Assembly: GCA_002385885.1 (NCBI GenBank)
Contig: DGEI01000013.1
Coordinates: forward strand, 62,001-126,000
Reading direction: 5' to 3'
Length of the DNA stretch: 64,000 nt
DNA from: Firmicutes bacterium UBA3930
Lineage (GTDB): Bacteria; Bacillota; Clostridia; Caldicoprobacterales; Caldicoprobacteraceae
The translations under genes were made by a program, and so were the position numbers. Every line of letters begins with the position of its first letter. Position 1 is the first letter of the stretch. A model generated the notes under the pieces. It was not told the origin of the DNA. It did not search any database and saw only the letters and a list, made by a program, of their open reading frames with translations. Positions 1 through 9,588 of the stretch are shown in pieces.

Positions 1-1
1 A

Positions 2-649
2 GGCTCAATAATACTTGAATTATCAACTAATGTAGTATATGCAATAATTGATCGAATGCTGGGCGGGATAGGAGTGGCCCCTGAGAAAGTAAGAGGCTTT
101 ACGGAAATTGAAATTGTTTTGATTGAACGCATTGTTAAACAGGTGCTGCAGATTATGAACAACGCCTGGGCCAATGTCATAGATGCTGATTTCAGATTGG
201 AGCAGATTGAGACAAACGCCCAGTTTGCCCAGCTGGCTTCGCCAAACGAAACCATAGCGATCATTACTCTTGAGGTGTATATAGGCGACGTTGAAGGAAT
301 GATGAATATATGCATTCCATATCTTGTCATCGAGCCTATTATCACTCAGTTAAGCTCAAAATACTGGTTTTCCTCAAACTATGCCGAAGACGACAAACAA
401 GAGCAGTCCGGCATTATTGCATCTCAGATTGAAAATACCGAACTTGAATTAAAAGCTGTCCTTGGGGAGACTGAAATAAATATGAAGGATCTTCTGGGGC
501 TTCAGGTTGGAGATGTTATAACACTGAAGAAAAAAGTTGACGAGGATATTTCGATCTATATCGGTGATATAGAAAAATTCTATGGGATGGTAGGACTGAA
601 GGACCGCAGCTTAGCTGTACAAATTACCAGTCTCTGTGAAAGGGGATAG
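2..649 (+). CDS. fliM: Flagellar motor switch protein FliM, 3' part (5' truncated by window edge)
   Basis: The C-terminal 215 residues of FliM, the C-ring protein that binds CheY-P and sets rotation direction. The frame is open from base 2, and the residues before the first internal ATG (position 56) continue the family pattern, so the gene enters the window from the left. The visible part holds the end of the CheC-like middle domain and the C-terminal SpoA domain (VGDVITLKK near the end). The stop lies 5 bases before fliY, which fits co-transcription. Confidence 0.95.
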   Translation, partial: GSIILELSTNVVYAIIDRMLGGIGVAPEKVRGFTEIEIVLIERIVKQVLQIMNNAWANVIDADFRLEQIETNAQFAQLASPNETIAIITLEVYIGDVEGMMNICIPYLVIEPIITQLSSKYWFSSNYAEDDKQEQSGIIASQIENTELELKAVLGETEINMKDLLGLQVGDVITLKKKVDEDISIYIGDIEKFYGMVGLKDRSLAVQITSLCERG

Positions 650-654
650 TATTA

Positions 655-1752
655 ATGGATTTCAACGACATGCTCTCTCAGGATGAAATTGATGCCTTGC
701 TGAAAAATGAAGAATTTAAATTTCAATCAGCACAGCTGCTAACATCTAAGGAAACTGATGCTATAGGGGAGATAGGCAATATAATAATGGGAACTGCAGC
801 AACCACGCTATCAACCCTGATTAATAAAAAAGTGCTGATAACAACCCCTGAAGTAGCCATAACCACCATAAAAGAACTTGCACGCCAGTACCCCATTCCT
901 TTTGTGGCAGCAGAAGTAAAATATACCGAAGGCCTGGAAGGTACCAACATACTAATTATTCAGGAACGAGATGTTAAAATAATATCCGATCTTATTTTGG
1001 GTGGAGATGGTACCAATATAGAAGGCGATATTACCGATATGCATTTAAGCGCTATAGGGGAAGTAATGAACCAGATGATGGGGTCGGCCTGTACATCGTT
1101 ATCCACAATGCTGTATAAGAACATTTTAATATCGCCTCCAAATACTTTTGTAATGGATTTCAGCAGTGAATTTCCCTATGCTATTTTTGACAGTGATGAA
1201 CAAATTGTAAATATTACTTTCCGAATGGTTGTCGAAGGGTTAATAGACAGCTACATGATGCAGCTTCTGCCTATTGATTTTGCCAAAGAACTGCTGGATA
1301 AGCTGTTGAACAGCAATGAGGCACAGCAGGACGTTATCGATAGGCCTTCACAGCAGCAGGTATCCCGTCCGGCTCCCGAACCAGAGGAAGAACCGGCAGG
1401 GCCGCCTTCAGCAAGCAGCCGTAAGCCGGAACCAGTGGACGTACGGCCGGTTTCCTTTCAACCGCTGGAGATTAGGTCCGAAGGAGACGAAAAAAGCAAT
1501 ATTGATATACTGCTTGATGTCCCGCTTCAGGTATCGGTTGAACTGGGACGAACGCGCAAAGCGATAAAAGAGATCCTTGGGTTAACCTCCGGTTCCGTGA
1601 TAGAACTGGACAGAATGGCGGGTGAACCTGTGGATATATTGGTAAACGGAAAGGTAATAGCAAAAGGCGAAGTGGTTGTTATCGATGACAGCTTCGGCGT
1701 CAGGATAACTGATATTATCAGCCAGGCTAAAAGGATATCAAACTTAAAATAA
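655..1752 (+). CDS. fliY: Flagellar motor switch phosphatase FliY (CheC-FliN fusion)
   Basis: 365 residues. FliY is the Firmicutes C-ring protein that replaces FliN and also dephosphorylates CheY-P. Residues 7-16 are LSQDEIDALL, the N-terminal CheY-binding peptide shared with FliM. Two CheC-type active-site helices follow, containing IGEIGNIIMG near 40 and IGEVMNQMMG near 130. A Pro/Glu-rich linker (about 220-280) leads to a C-terminal FliN/SpoA domain. It lies directly behind fliM. Start is an ATG; the AGGGGAT at the end of fliM serves as the ribosome site. Confidence 0.96.
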   Translation: MDFNDMLSQDEIDALLKNEEFKFQSAQLLTSKETDAIGEIGNIIMGTAATTLSTLINKKVLITTPEVAITTIKELARQYPIPFVAAEVKYTEGLEGTNILIIQERDVKIISDLILGGDGTNIEGDITDMHLSAIGEVMNQMMGSACTSLSTMLYKNILISPPNTFVMDFSSEFPYAIFDSDEQIVNITFRMVVEGLIDSYMMQLLPIDFAKELLDKLLNSNEAQQDVIDRPSQQQVSRPAPEPEEEPAGPPSASSRKPEPVDVRPVSFQPLEIRSEGDEKSNIDILLDVPLQVSVELGRTRKAIKEILGLTSGSVIELDRMAGEPVDILVNGKVIAKGEVVVIDDSFGVRITDIISQAKRISNLK

Positions 1753-1776
1753 AAATTCAGGGGAGGATATGATGCT

Positions 1777-2139
1777 ATGTCAAAAAAGGTTTTAATAGTA
1801 GATGACGCTGCATTTATGCGTATGATGATAAAGGATATACTTACCAAAAACGGTTTTACTGTAGCGGGTGAAGCGGAAAATGGCATAAGGGCGGTTGAAA
1901 AATACAAAGAAATCCAACCCGATCTTGTTATTATGGATATTACCATGCCTGAAATGGATGGAATTCAGGCAGTCAAGGAGATAAAAAAGCTGGACCCTGA
2001 GGCAAAGATAGTCATGTGCTCGGCTATGGGGCAGCAGGCTATGGTAATTGAATCAATTCAGGCAGGTGCAAGGGATTTTGTTGTAAAGCCTTTCCAGGCT
2101 GACAGAGTTATAGAGGCAGTTAATAAGGTCATCGGATGA
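1777..2139 (+). CDS. cheY: Chemotaxis response regulator CheY
   Basis: 120-residue single-domain receiver that carries the CheA signal to FliM/FliY. Visible active-site residues are the acidic pair D9/D10, phospho-acceptor D54 in VIMDITMP, S82 and K104 in VVKPF. There is no output domain. A GGGGAGGA ribosome site precedes the ATG. The stop overlaps the fliO start (ATGA), so translation is probably coupled. Its place between fliY and fliO is typical of Bacillus and Clostridium motility operons. Confidence 0.96.
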   Translation: MSKKVLIVDDAAFMRMMIKDILTKNGFTVAGEAENGIRAVEKYKEIQPDLVIMDITMPEMDGIQAVKEIKKLDPEAKIVMCSAMGQQAMVIESIQAGARDFVVKPFQADRVIEAVNKVIG

Positions 2140-2501
2140 GTGATATCATGAATGATTTTGTTAAAGTCCTGACTATTTTAATAAGTTTCCTGGGCATTTT
2201 GTTGTTAGCCTATATAACAACGCGTTTTGCCGGGAATAAGTTTGCCAAATACGGATACGGGCAATACATAAAGATCATTGACAGGATTTTTTTGGGGAGA
2301 GATAAATGGATCTGCCTGATACAGATAGGGAAAAACTATTACATTGTCGGCTCATCCAGCCATAATATGGAGTTAATCGGGCAGATAAGCGAGGAAGACC
2401 TTGTCCCGTTGGATCCTGCGAAAGATAATTATTTGTTCTCCGGTATACTGAACAAATATATAAACAAGCGGTTTGGAGATAGGACGGATGGGCATGAATA
2501 A
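2136..2501 (+). CDS. fliO: Flagellar biosynthesis protein FliO
   Basis: 121 residues with one N-terminal membrane segment (about residues 8-28) and a short basic cytoplasmic domain, the usual form of FliO. FliO helps assemble the FliPQR export gate. Sequence conservation in this family is low, so the call rests on size, topology and the position between cheY and fliP. It overlaps cheY by 4 bases, and its 3' end overlaps the fliP start. Confidence 0.88.
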   Translation: MSDIMNDFVKVLTILISFLGILLLAYITTRFAGNKFAKYGYGQYIKIIDRIFLGRDKWICLIQIGKNYYIVGSSSHNMELIGQISEEDLVPLDPAKDNYLFSGILNKYINKRFGDRTDGHE

Positions 2502-3267
2502 GAAAAAGCTCACAAGAGCATTTAAAATTCTTTTTTTGATAAGCATAATTATGTTTCTTTCCCTTGATTGCCGCATTGCCTATGCCCAGCCATCTATTCC
2601 CATACCCCGGCTTGATATTGAAACAGCCCAGTCTCCTGAAGATGTGGTTGACAGTATGGAAATTCTGGGTATCCTGACGATACTGGCGCTGGCGCCTTCC
2701 ATACTTATTATGATGACATCATTTACCCGCATTATTATAGTGCTGGCATTTGTAAGAAATGCCCTGGGAACCCAGCAAACCCCTCCCAACCAGGTGTTGA
2801 TTGGATTAGCCCTGTTTTTAACATTTTTTGTGATGTCCCCCATTGCTTCCCAGGTAAACCGGCAGGCCGTTCAGCCCTATCTGGATGGAAGGATTGATCA
2901 GGAAGCTGCCGTAGACCGGGCTATGGAACCCATCAGGGAATTCATGCTAAGACAGACCAGAAATAAGGATTTATCATTATTTTTTGAACTTTCAGGGCGG
3001 GATCAGGTTGAAACTCCGCATGATATACCGACTCATATACTGATTCCGGCATTTATCACGAGCGAATTAAAAACCGCTTTTCAAATAGGTTTTTTGATAT
3101 ATATACCCTTTATAGTAATCGATATGGTAGTTGCCAGTACACTGATGTCCATGGGTATGATGATGCTGCCGCCTGTAATGATATCCCTTCCCATAAAAAT
3201 ACTGCTTTTTATCTTGGTAGACGGGTGGGATTTGGTTATTAAGAATTTGGTTGCAGGTTTTCGATAA
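2488..3267 (+). CDS. fliP: Flagellar export gate protein FliP
   Basis: 259 residues from this ATG. FliP forms the core ring of the type III export gate with FliQ and FliR. It starts with a cleavable signal peptide ending near AYAQP, then has membrane segments with the family stretches MTSFTRIIIV and LGTQQTPPNQ, and a C-terminal hairpin. An in-frame TTG at 2473 would add five residues, but the GGAG at 2475-2478 sits at the right distance for ATG 2488. A third option is ATG 2494. The 5' end overlaps fliO. Confidence 0.95.
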   Translation: MGMNKKKLTRAFKILFLISIIMFLSLDCRIAYAQPSIPIPRLDIETAQSPEDVVDSMEILGILTILALAPSILIMMTSFTRIIIVLAFVRNALGTQQTPPNQVLIGLALFLTFFVMSPIASQVNRQAVQPYLDGRIDQEAAVDRAMEPIREFMLRQTRNKDLSLFFELSGRDQVETPHDIPTHILIPAFITSELKTAFQIGFLIYIPFIVIDMVVASTLMSMGMMMLPPVMISLPIKILLFILVDGWDLVIKNLVAGFR

Positions 3268-3278
3268 GGAGGTCTTCA

Positions 3279-3551
3279 ATGAGTGAACGGGATATAATAA
3301 CTATTGCTCAGCAGGCTATATATACGGGTATTCTTCTATCAGCCCCGATATTGGGCCTGGCCCTGGTAGTAGGGTTGCTGGTTGCCATCTTCCAGGCTGT
3401 TACTCAAATTAATGAACATACCCTTGTTTTTATACCAAAAATTCTGGCAGTTGCCGTTGCATTACTGATTTTTGGCCCATGGATACTGGAGACCATTACC
3501 GGATTTACCGTAAGGCTTTTTGACAGTATCAATACTATTATAGGACTGTGA
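3279..3551 (+). CDS. fliQ: Flagellar export gate protein FliQ
   Basis: 90 residues with two membrane helices, the normal FliQ size. FliQ packs around the FliP/FliR core of the export gate. The family stretch AIFQAVTQINEHTL lies between the helices. An AAGGAGG site ends 6 bases before the ATG. It lies between fliP and fliR with short gaps, as in other Gram-positive motility operons. Confidence 0.96.
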   Translation: MSERDIITIAQQAIYTGILLSAPILGLALVVGLLVAIFQAVTQINEHTLVFIPKILAVAVALLIFGPWILETITGFTVRLFDSINTIIGL

Positions 3552-3558
3552 ATCAAAT

Positions 3559-4353
3559 ATGAATTCGGTTCTGGAATTAATATTTGCGAATTTTGATATT
3601 ATGCTCCTGGTGCTGGCCCGTATTTCAGGTATAGTGTTTGTTTCAGTGATATTCGGCAGGAGAAATGTGCCGGCTGTTTTCTACATAGGGCTGATTGTCA
3701 GCCTGACATTTATATTGGTGGCTTATTACCCTTTATTCGAGCGCAATCCACTGCAGATTAATTCATATATCCGGTTGGGATTCCTGGCAATAAGAGAATT
3801 AGCTATAGGCGCAGTTATAGGGTATATAAGTCTTTTGATGTTTTCCGCACTGCTTCTGGCAGGACAGCTGATAGATACCCACATAGGGTTTGGGGTCGTC
3901 AATGTGCTCGATCCCCATCATAATATTCAGATACCGCTGATCGGGAATTTTTATAATGTACTGGCTTTAGTTTTGTTCTTTGCAATGAATGGCCATCATT
4001 CCCTTATACGGCTGCTGGTTTACAGTTATGAAGTTATGCCGCCGGGAAAGGTCAGCATTGATTCCAATATATCCATTGTAATACTGGGCATGTTTATAGA
4101 ATACTTTGTTCTCGGGGTTAAGCTGGCTGTTCCTGTAATCGCTTCAGCTTTTCTGGCTGAGGTTGTATTCGGGATACTGATAAGGGTTATGCCTCAAATG
4201 AACATATTTATAATTGGCCTGCCGTTTAAAATTCTGTTGGGACTGGCCATGTTGTTTTTTATGATTCCGGTTTATGTAAACTTGTTTGAAGGAGTTTTTG
4301 ACAACATGCTGAAGGCTATAAGAAGTGTTATTCAAGGGATGGGCATTCAATGA
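3559..4353 (+). CDS. fliR: Flagellar export gate protein FliR
   Basis: 264-residue hydrophobic protein with about six membrane segments. FliR joins FliP and FliQ in the core of the flagellar export gate. Family features include LIDTHIGFGVVNVLDP in the middle and the C-terminal LPFKILLGLAMLFFMIP. The last bases form an ATGA overlap with flhB, which fits the tight fliR-flhB partnership; some clostridia fuse the two, but here they are separate. Confidence 0.95.
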   Translation: MNSVLELIFANFDIMLLVLARISGIVFVSVIFGRRNVPAVFYIGLIVSLTFILVAYYPLFERNPLQINSYIRLGFLAIRELAIGAVIGYISLLMFSALLLAGQLIDTHIGFGVVNVLDPHHNIQIPLIGNFYNVLALVLFFAMNGHHSLIRLLVYSYEVMPPGKVSIDSNISIVILGMFIEYFVLGVKLAVPVIASAFLAEVVFGILIRVMPQMNIFIIGLPFKILLGLAMLFFMIPVYVNLFEGVFDNMLKAIRSVIQGMGIQ

Positions 4354-5444
4354 TACTTATAAACAGTATAGATCTGCAGCTGTTTGCAGAAGAAAAAACC
4401 GAGAAGGCCACTCCAAAAAAGAGAAGAGAAGCCAGGCAAAGGGGCCAGGTGTTTCGAAGCATAGAGTTTAATTCGGCCGTTATCCTGATTGCCGGGTTTT
4501 TAGTTTTAAAACTGCTGTCGTCATATATGCAGGATAAGCTGCAGTCGGTATATGTCCAATATATAGGCAGCCAGACGCCTGCAGATGATCTGTTTACCAT
4601 TTCCGGTATAGCCAGGCTGACCCAACAGCTTATTTATACTCTTTTTATAGTGTTAATGCCTGTGCTCAGCCTGATAATGGTTTCAGGGCTGGCTTCCAAT
4701 TACTGGCAGGTTGGCTTTCTCTTTACTGCAAAGCCTTTGGTGCCGAATATAAACCGTTTAAACCCCATTGAAGGATTCAAACGGATTTTTTCGAAAAGAG
4801 CTTTCGCTGAACTGCTGAAATCGTTTTTCAAGCTGGCAATAATAATATATGTTGCATACTCCGAATTATCAAATAGTGTGAGGACATTAACCCGGCTTGC
4901 TGAATGGGATTTATACAGGAGTTTTTTATATATATCGGAGACCGCTTTCAGAACAGGAATGAAAATAGCCTTGATTCTCCTTTTGCTTGGTATATTTGAT
5001 TACTTCTACCAGTGGTGGGAATACGAAAGAAGTCTCAGAATGACCAAACAGGAGCTGAAGGAAGAATATAAACAAGTGGAAGGGGATCCTTTGATACGTT
5101 CCAGAATAAGAGAAAGGCAAAGACAGCTGGCCATGCGCAGGATGATGCAGGAAATCCCAAAAGCCGATGTTGTAATAACAAATCCCGTTCATTATGCTGT
5201 AGCCCTGCGCTATGATCCCGATGAAAATGATGCTCCCGTTGTAGTCGCCAAAGGCCAGGATTATCTTGCGTTGAGAATAAAAGAAATCGCAAAAGAAAAT
5301 GACGTAACGGTGGTGCAAAACAGGCCGTTGGCTCAAGCGCTTTATAACTCTACAGATATAGGACAGGCAATTCCACCGGAGTTGTTCCATGCAGTTGCAG
5401 AAGTGCTGGCTTATGTTTACAGTATTAAAGGGAAACAGGTGTGA
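4350..5444 (+). CDS. flhB: Flagellar export switch protein FlhB
   Basis: 364 residues. FlhB controls the change of export substrate from hook to filament. The N-terminal half has four membrane segments; the cytoplasmic part carries the autocleavage site. Here the site reads N278-P-V-H (ITNPVHYAVAL) instead of the usual NPTH. The N-P bond that is cut is intact, so cleavage is still expected, but the third residue differs. It starts with a degenerate peptide typical of Firmicutes (LQLFAEEKTEKATPKKR) and overlaps fliR by 4 bases. Confidence 0.96.
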   Translation: MILINSIDLQLFAEEKTEKATPKKRREARQRGQVFRSIEFNSAVILIAGFLVLKLLSSYMQDKLQSVYVQYIGSQTPADDLFTISGIARLTQQLIYTLFIVLMPVLSLIMVSGLASNYWQVGFLFTAKPLVPNINRLNPIEGFKRIFSKRAFAELLKSFFKLAIIIYVAYSELSNSVRTLTRLAEWDLYRSFLYISETAFRTGMKIALILLLLGIFDYFYQWWEYERSLRMTKQELKEEYKQVEGDPLIRSRIRERQRQLAMRRMMQEIPKADVVITNPVHYAVALRYDPDENDAPVVVAKGQDYLALRIKEIAKENDVTVVQNRPLAQALYNSTDIGQAIPPELFHAVAEVLAYVYSIKGKQV

Positions 5445-5462
5445 GGGGAGGGTGATTTTGAT

Positions 5463-7490
5463 TTGAAATTTGCAGATATCTTTATAGCCTTTGTAGTAGT
5501 ATTTATTGTACTGCTGATTATCCTTCCGCTTGGCGAAGTTATGATGGATATCCTTTTGACCGTCAATCTTTCTTTATCCCTCATTATACTATTTATTACA
5601 TTATATGTAAGTGAGCCGCTGGATTTTTCTATATTTCCCTCCATGCTGCTGTTAACAACCTTATTCAGATTGGCTCTTAATATTTCCTCTACAAAGCTAA
5701 TCCTGGGAAAGGGTTCTGCAGGAAAAGTCATTGAAACATTTGGCAACTTCGTAGTTCAGGGAAACCTGGTGGTAGGTGCTGTTGTATTTCTTATCATTAT
5801 CGTAGTACAATTCATTGTTATTACAAAAGGAGCAGAAAGAGTAGCGGAGGTTGCTGCCCGTTTTACATTGGATGCCATGCCCGGTAAACAGATGGCAATT
5901 GACGCTGACCTGAATTCAGGCCTGATCGATGAAAACGAGGCAAGGCAGCGAAGGCATGCAATCCAGATGGAAGCCGATTTCTACGGCGCAATGGACGGCG
6001 CAAGCAAATTTGTTAAAGGAGATGCTATTGTTGGTATTATCATTACCGTTATCAATATAGTCGGCGGGCTTATAATCGGTTCTGCAAGCGGAATGCCTTT
6101 TAACCAGGTTCTTCAACGTTACACCATATTAACGATCGGCGACGGATTGGTAAGCCAGATTCCGGCGCTTCTCATTTCTACGGCAACCGGTATTATCGTC
6201 ACCAGGGCAGCATCGGAATCAAACCTGGGACGGGATTTGTATAAGCAGATAACGTCCCAGCCGATTGTTTTGGTCCTGGCCTCTGTTTTTCTGTTTGTTA
6301 TGGGTTTTCTGCCGGGTTTCCCCCGGTGGCTGTTGTTTTTTATATCCCTGGGGCTGGCTTATCTGGGTTATACTTTGCTGCGGCTGTCCAGGGTGCCGCT
6401 GCCTGCCGTGGATGAAACCGCCGAACTTGAAAAGATAGAAGAAATGCGGAAACCCGAGAATGTAATCAAGCTTCTCGAGGTGGATCCACTGGAACTGGAG
6501 TTTGGATACGGTATCATTCCTCTTGCTGACGTAAACCAGGGAGGAGACCTTCTGGACAGAATAGTAATGATACGCAGGCAGATTGCCCTCGATCTGGGGC
6601 TCGTTGTTCCGATAATCAGGCTAAGAGACAACATACAACTGAACCCCAATGAGTATGTCATCAAGATAAAAGGTGTTGAGGTGGCCCGGGGTGAAATAAT
6701 GGCCGATCATCTTCTGGCTATGGATCCGGGCACCATAGAAGAGCCGCTTGAAGGTATTGACACTGTAGAGCCTGTATTTGGCATGCCGGCAAAGTGGATA
6801 AAAGAACACCTCAGGGAAAAAGCTGAGATGCTGGGGTATGCCGTTGTAGATCCACCTTCCGTTTTGGCAACTCATCTGACTGAGATAATAAAAAAACACG
6901 GTTACGAACTGTTAAACAGGCAGGATGTTCAGATGCTTCTTGATAATGTAAAAGAGAAGTATCCCGCTTTGGTTGAAGAAGTGGTGCCCAAGACACTGAC
7001 CCTTGGTGACGTACAGAAAGTTTTGGCCAGTTTAATAAAAGAGAATGTTCCCATCCGTGACATGGTCACTATTTTGGAAACATTAGCGGATTACGGCAAT
7101 ATAACCAAGGATCCGGACATGTTGACCGAGTATGTGCGCCAGGCTCTGTCCCGGACTATAACATTGAGGTTTATGCCTGATAAGAAAGGAAAAGTGCTTA
7201 CCCTTGACCCGGAGCTGGAGAAAACCATAATGGATAACGTACAGCAGACCGAACACGGCGGTTATCTTTCCATGGAGCCGGGCAAAACCCACAGTATACT
7301 CAATAGCCTGGCAAAGCAGATGGAAAAGATAACATCTTTAGGTTTGCAGCCAATAATAGTCACGGCGCCTGTTGTCAGAGCGTATTTTAAAAAGCTTACC
7401 GAACATTTTGCTCCGGATCTCATTGTTTTGTCATACAATGAACTGGATGGTTCCGCGGAAATACAATCAATTGGGGTGGTGAGTGAGTAG
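5463..7490 (+). CDS. flhA: Flagellar export protein FlhA
   Basis: 675 residues, TTG start behind GGAGGGTGAT. FlhA is the ring-shaped proton-driven export component that docks late chaperones. The first half has about eight membrane segments and the FHIPEP-family cytoplasmic loop (PGKQMAIDADLNSGLID near residues 140-155). The second half is the soluble docking domain, with the usual GYVVVDP-like stretch (GYAVVDPPSV) near 460. It lies between flhB and flhF. Length matches the family. Confidence 0.97.
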   Translation: MKFADIFIAFVVVFIVLLIILPLGEVMMDILLTVNLSLSLIILFITLYVSEPLDFSIFPSMLLLTTLFRLALNISSTKLILGKGSAGKVIETFGNFVVQGNLVVGAVVFLIIIVVQFIVITKGAERVAEVAARFTLDAMPGKQMAIDADLNSGLIDENEARQRRHAIQMEADFYGAMDGASKFVKGDAIVGIIITVINIVGGLIIGSASGMPFNQVLQRYTILTIGDGLVSQIPALLISTATGIIVTRAASESNLGRDLYKQITSQPIVLVLASVFLFVMGFLPGFPRWLLFFISLGLAYLGYTLLRLSRVPLPAVDETAELEKIEEMRKPENVIKLLEVDPLELEFGYGIIPLADVNQGGDLLDRIVMIRRQIALDLGLVVPIIRLRDNIQLNPNEYVIKIKGVEVARGEIMADHLLAMDPGTIEEPLEGIDTVEPVFGMPAKWIKEHLREKAEMLGYAVVDPPSVLATHLTEIIKKHGYELLNRQDVQMLLDNVKEKYPALVEEVVPKTLTLGDVQKVLASLIKENVPIRDMVTILETLADYGNITKDPDMLTEYVRQALSRTITLRFMPDKKGKVLTLDPELEKTIMDNVQQTEHGGYLSMEPGKTHSILNSLAKQMEKITSLGLQPIIVTAPVVRAYFKKLTEHFAPDLIVLSYNELDGSAEIQSIGVVSE

Positions 7491-7493
7491 CAT

Positions 7494-8687
7494 ATGAAAG
7501 TAAAAAGATACATAGGACAAAACACCCAGGAAGCAATGCAAAAAATAAGTGACGAGATGGGTAAAGATGCCGTTATACTTAATACCAGGAAAATACGGCA
7601 AAAAGGGATTGCCGGTTTTTTTAAAAAACCTTTGGTAGAAGTGGTAGCTGCCGTTGACGATCATGTATCTTTTAATTACAGAATGCTGCAACAGCAGATG
7701 GAAAAATGGTATAATCAAGGAAATGAATTTGCTGTTAACCGAAATACACCCGCTCAAAATACCGGGAATGCTTCTCAGGTTATAAAAAAACTGGAAAACC
7801 AAATTGCAGCTATTAACCAATTGGTTAATAAACTGACGGACGGTGTAAATATTATCAAAAACACATCAATACTGCCGGTGAAACCGGCGTTTCTGCCGTA
7901 CTATGAACGGCTGATTGAAAATGAAGTTAACGAAAGCATAGCAAAGGCAATAATAGAGGAAGCTGAAAAGATATATGACAGGGAAGGCATTGAACCGGAA
8001 AACTGCCTGAACAGGGTGCTGCTTAGATATATTGGGCCTTCCCGGCCATTGCAAATTCCTGACAATCAGAGAAAAACGGTCATGTTTATCGGGCCAACCG
8101 GAGTAGGAAAAACAACTTCTCTTGCAAAAATGGCTGCAATTTACTCGATCAAGCAGCAGATGAAAGTAGGCCTGATTACTGCCGATACATATAGAATAGC
8201 TGCTGTTGATCAGTTAAAGATATATGCTGAAATACTGGAGATTCCCTTAAGCATACTCTATTCCCCAAAGGAGATTGTACCTGCGCTGGAGGAACATAAA
8301 GACAAAGATGTGGTATTTATTGATACCGCAGGTAAAAGTATCAGGGACAGGGTTCAGGAAGAAGAAATAATGGAGCTTATAAATTTGAGCAAAGCAGATG
8401 AAATCTACCTTGTTATAAGCTGTAACACAAGCTGCTCAGGATGCAAGAATATTATAGACAGCTACAGTTTTCTTCCGGATTTCAAACTGTTCTTTACTAA
8501 AATAGACGAAGCATCCAATATTGGAACCATCATTAACTGCCGGTACATGACAGGCAAACCGATATCCTATATTACCACAGGGCAAAACGTACCCGATGAT
8601 ATTGAAATAGCTGACCCTGATAAGTTATTATCCTATATGGACAGAAGGTATAAAGACAGAAGGGTGGATCCGAATGGACCAAGCTGA
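7494..8687 (+). CDS. flhF: Flagellar placement GTPase FlhF
   Basis: 397 residues. FlhF is the third SRP-type GTPase and sets the site and number of flagella. The N-terminal part begins with the typical MKVKRYIG stretch and a variable linker. The NG domain follows with P-loop GPTGVGKTT near residue 200, the DTYRIAAVDQL motif and DTAGKS. It overlaps flhG by 14 bases, matching the known functional pair in which FlhG stimulates FlhF GTP hydrolysis. Confidence 0.96.
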   Translation: MKVKRYIGQNTQEAMQKISDEMGKDAVILNTRKIRQKGIAGFFKKPLVEVVAAVDDHVSFNYRMLQQQMEKWYNQGNEFAVNRNTPAQNTGNASQVIKKLENQIAAINQLVNKLTDGVNIIKNTSILPVKPAFLPYYERLIENEVNESIAKAIIEEAEKIYDREGIEPENCLNRVLLRYIGPSRPLQIPDNQRKTVMFIGPTGVGKTTSLAKMAAIYSIKQQMKVGLITADTYRIAAVDQLKIYAEILEIPLSILYSPKEIVPALEEHKDKDVVFIDTAGKSIRDRVQEEEIMELINLSKADEIYLVISCNTSCSGCKNIIDSYSFLPDFKLFFTKIDEASNIGTIINCRYMTGKPISYITTGQNVPDDIEIADPDKLLSYMDRRYKDRRVDPNGPS

Positions 8688-9567
8688 AAAGCTAAGGCAA
8701 ATTGTTCAAGACCTAAAGCAAAAAAGAAATGCCCGGGAAACAAGGAAGGCCCGGATCATTACCGTTACAAGCGGTAAAGGCGGCGTCGGCAAAACCAGTT
8801 TTTCCATAAACTGCGGCATTGCATTGAATAATATGGGGTACCGGGTATTGATAATTGATGCGGATTTTGGACTGGCAAATATAGACGTGATGCTGGGAAT
8901 AATGCCTGAATACAGCCTGTTTCATGTTATTGACGGAAAAAAATCAATTGAGGATGTTATAACAGACGGGCCATGTGGTATTAAATTTATATCAGGTGGT
9001 TCGGGCATCTGGGAATTGATTAACCTATCATCCCATGAACTGGAAACAATAATCCGTCAGTTTGAAGGGCTTGATAATATAGCCGATATAATTTTGATTG
9101 ATACGGGAGCCGGCGTCTCTGAGAAGATACTCAGAATGGTTTTGGCATCAAATGAGGTAATTATTGTGACAACCCCGGAGCCAACCGCCATAACCGATGC
9201 ATATGCCCTTGTGAAATCTTCGCTTGCCATGAACAGAAATGTTGCTTTCAGACTAGTTGTAAACAGGGCTGAGAACCGGCAGGAAGCAAAGATTATAATG
9301 GATAATTTTGTAAGAGTATCGGCAAAGTTCCTTAATACGAAAATTGATCCCCTGGGCTATATACTATATGATGATCTGATAGTGAAATCCACAAAACAGC
9401 AAAAACCCTTTATAATCGAGCATCCAAAGAGCCATGCTGCAAAACAGTTAAACGATATCGCATATGTATTGACATCTACGTCATTTGAGAGTAACAGCAG
9501 TAAGCATTCCGGTATAAAAGGGTATATTTTCCACATGATGAACTTCTTAAGGACAAGAAAAATTTAA
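8674..9567 (+). CDS. flhG: MinD-like ATPase FlhG (YlxH)
   Basis: 297 residues. FlhG is a MinD/ParA-type ATPase that limits flagellar number and partners FlhF. The deviant Walker A motif SGKGGVGKTSFS lies near residue 35, DADFGLANID near 70 and a DTGAGVS switch motif near 150. An N-terminal basic segment before the ATPase domain (LRQIVQDLKQ) is the expected FlhF-activating helix. Overlap with flhF suggests coupled translation. Confidence 0.95.
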   Translation: MDQAEKLRQIVQDLKQKRNARETRKARIITVTSGKGGVGKTSFSINCGIALNNMGYRVLIIDADFGLANIDVMLGIMPEYSLFHVIDGKKSIEDVITDGPCGIKFISGGSGIWELINLSSHELETIIRQFEGLDNIADIILIDTGAGVSEKILRMVLASNEVIIVTTPEPTAITDAYALVKSSLAMNRNVAFRLVVNRAENRQEAKIIMDNFVRVSAKFLNTKIDPLGYILYDDLIVKSTKQQKPFIIEHPKSHAAKQLNDIAYVLTSTSFESNSSKHSGIKGYIFHMMNFLRTRKI

Positions 9568-9588
9568 TTCAGGAGGATTCTGTATCAT

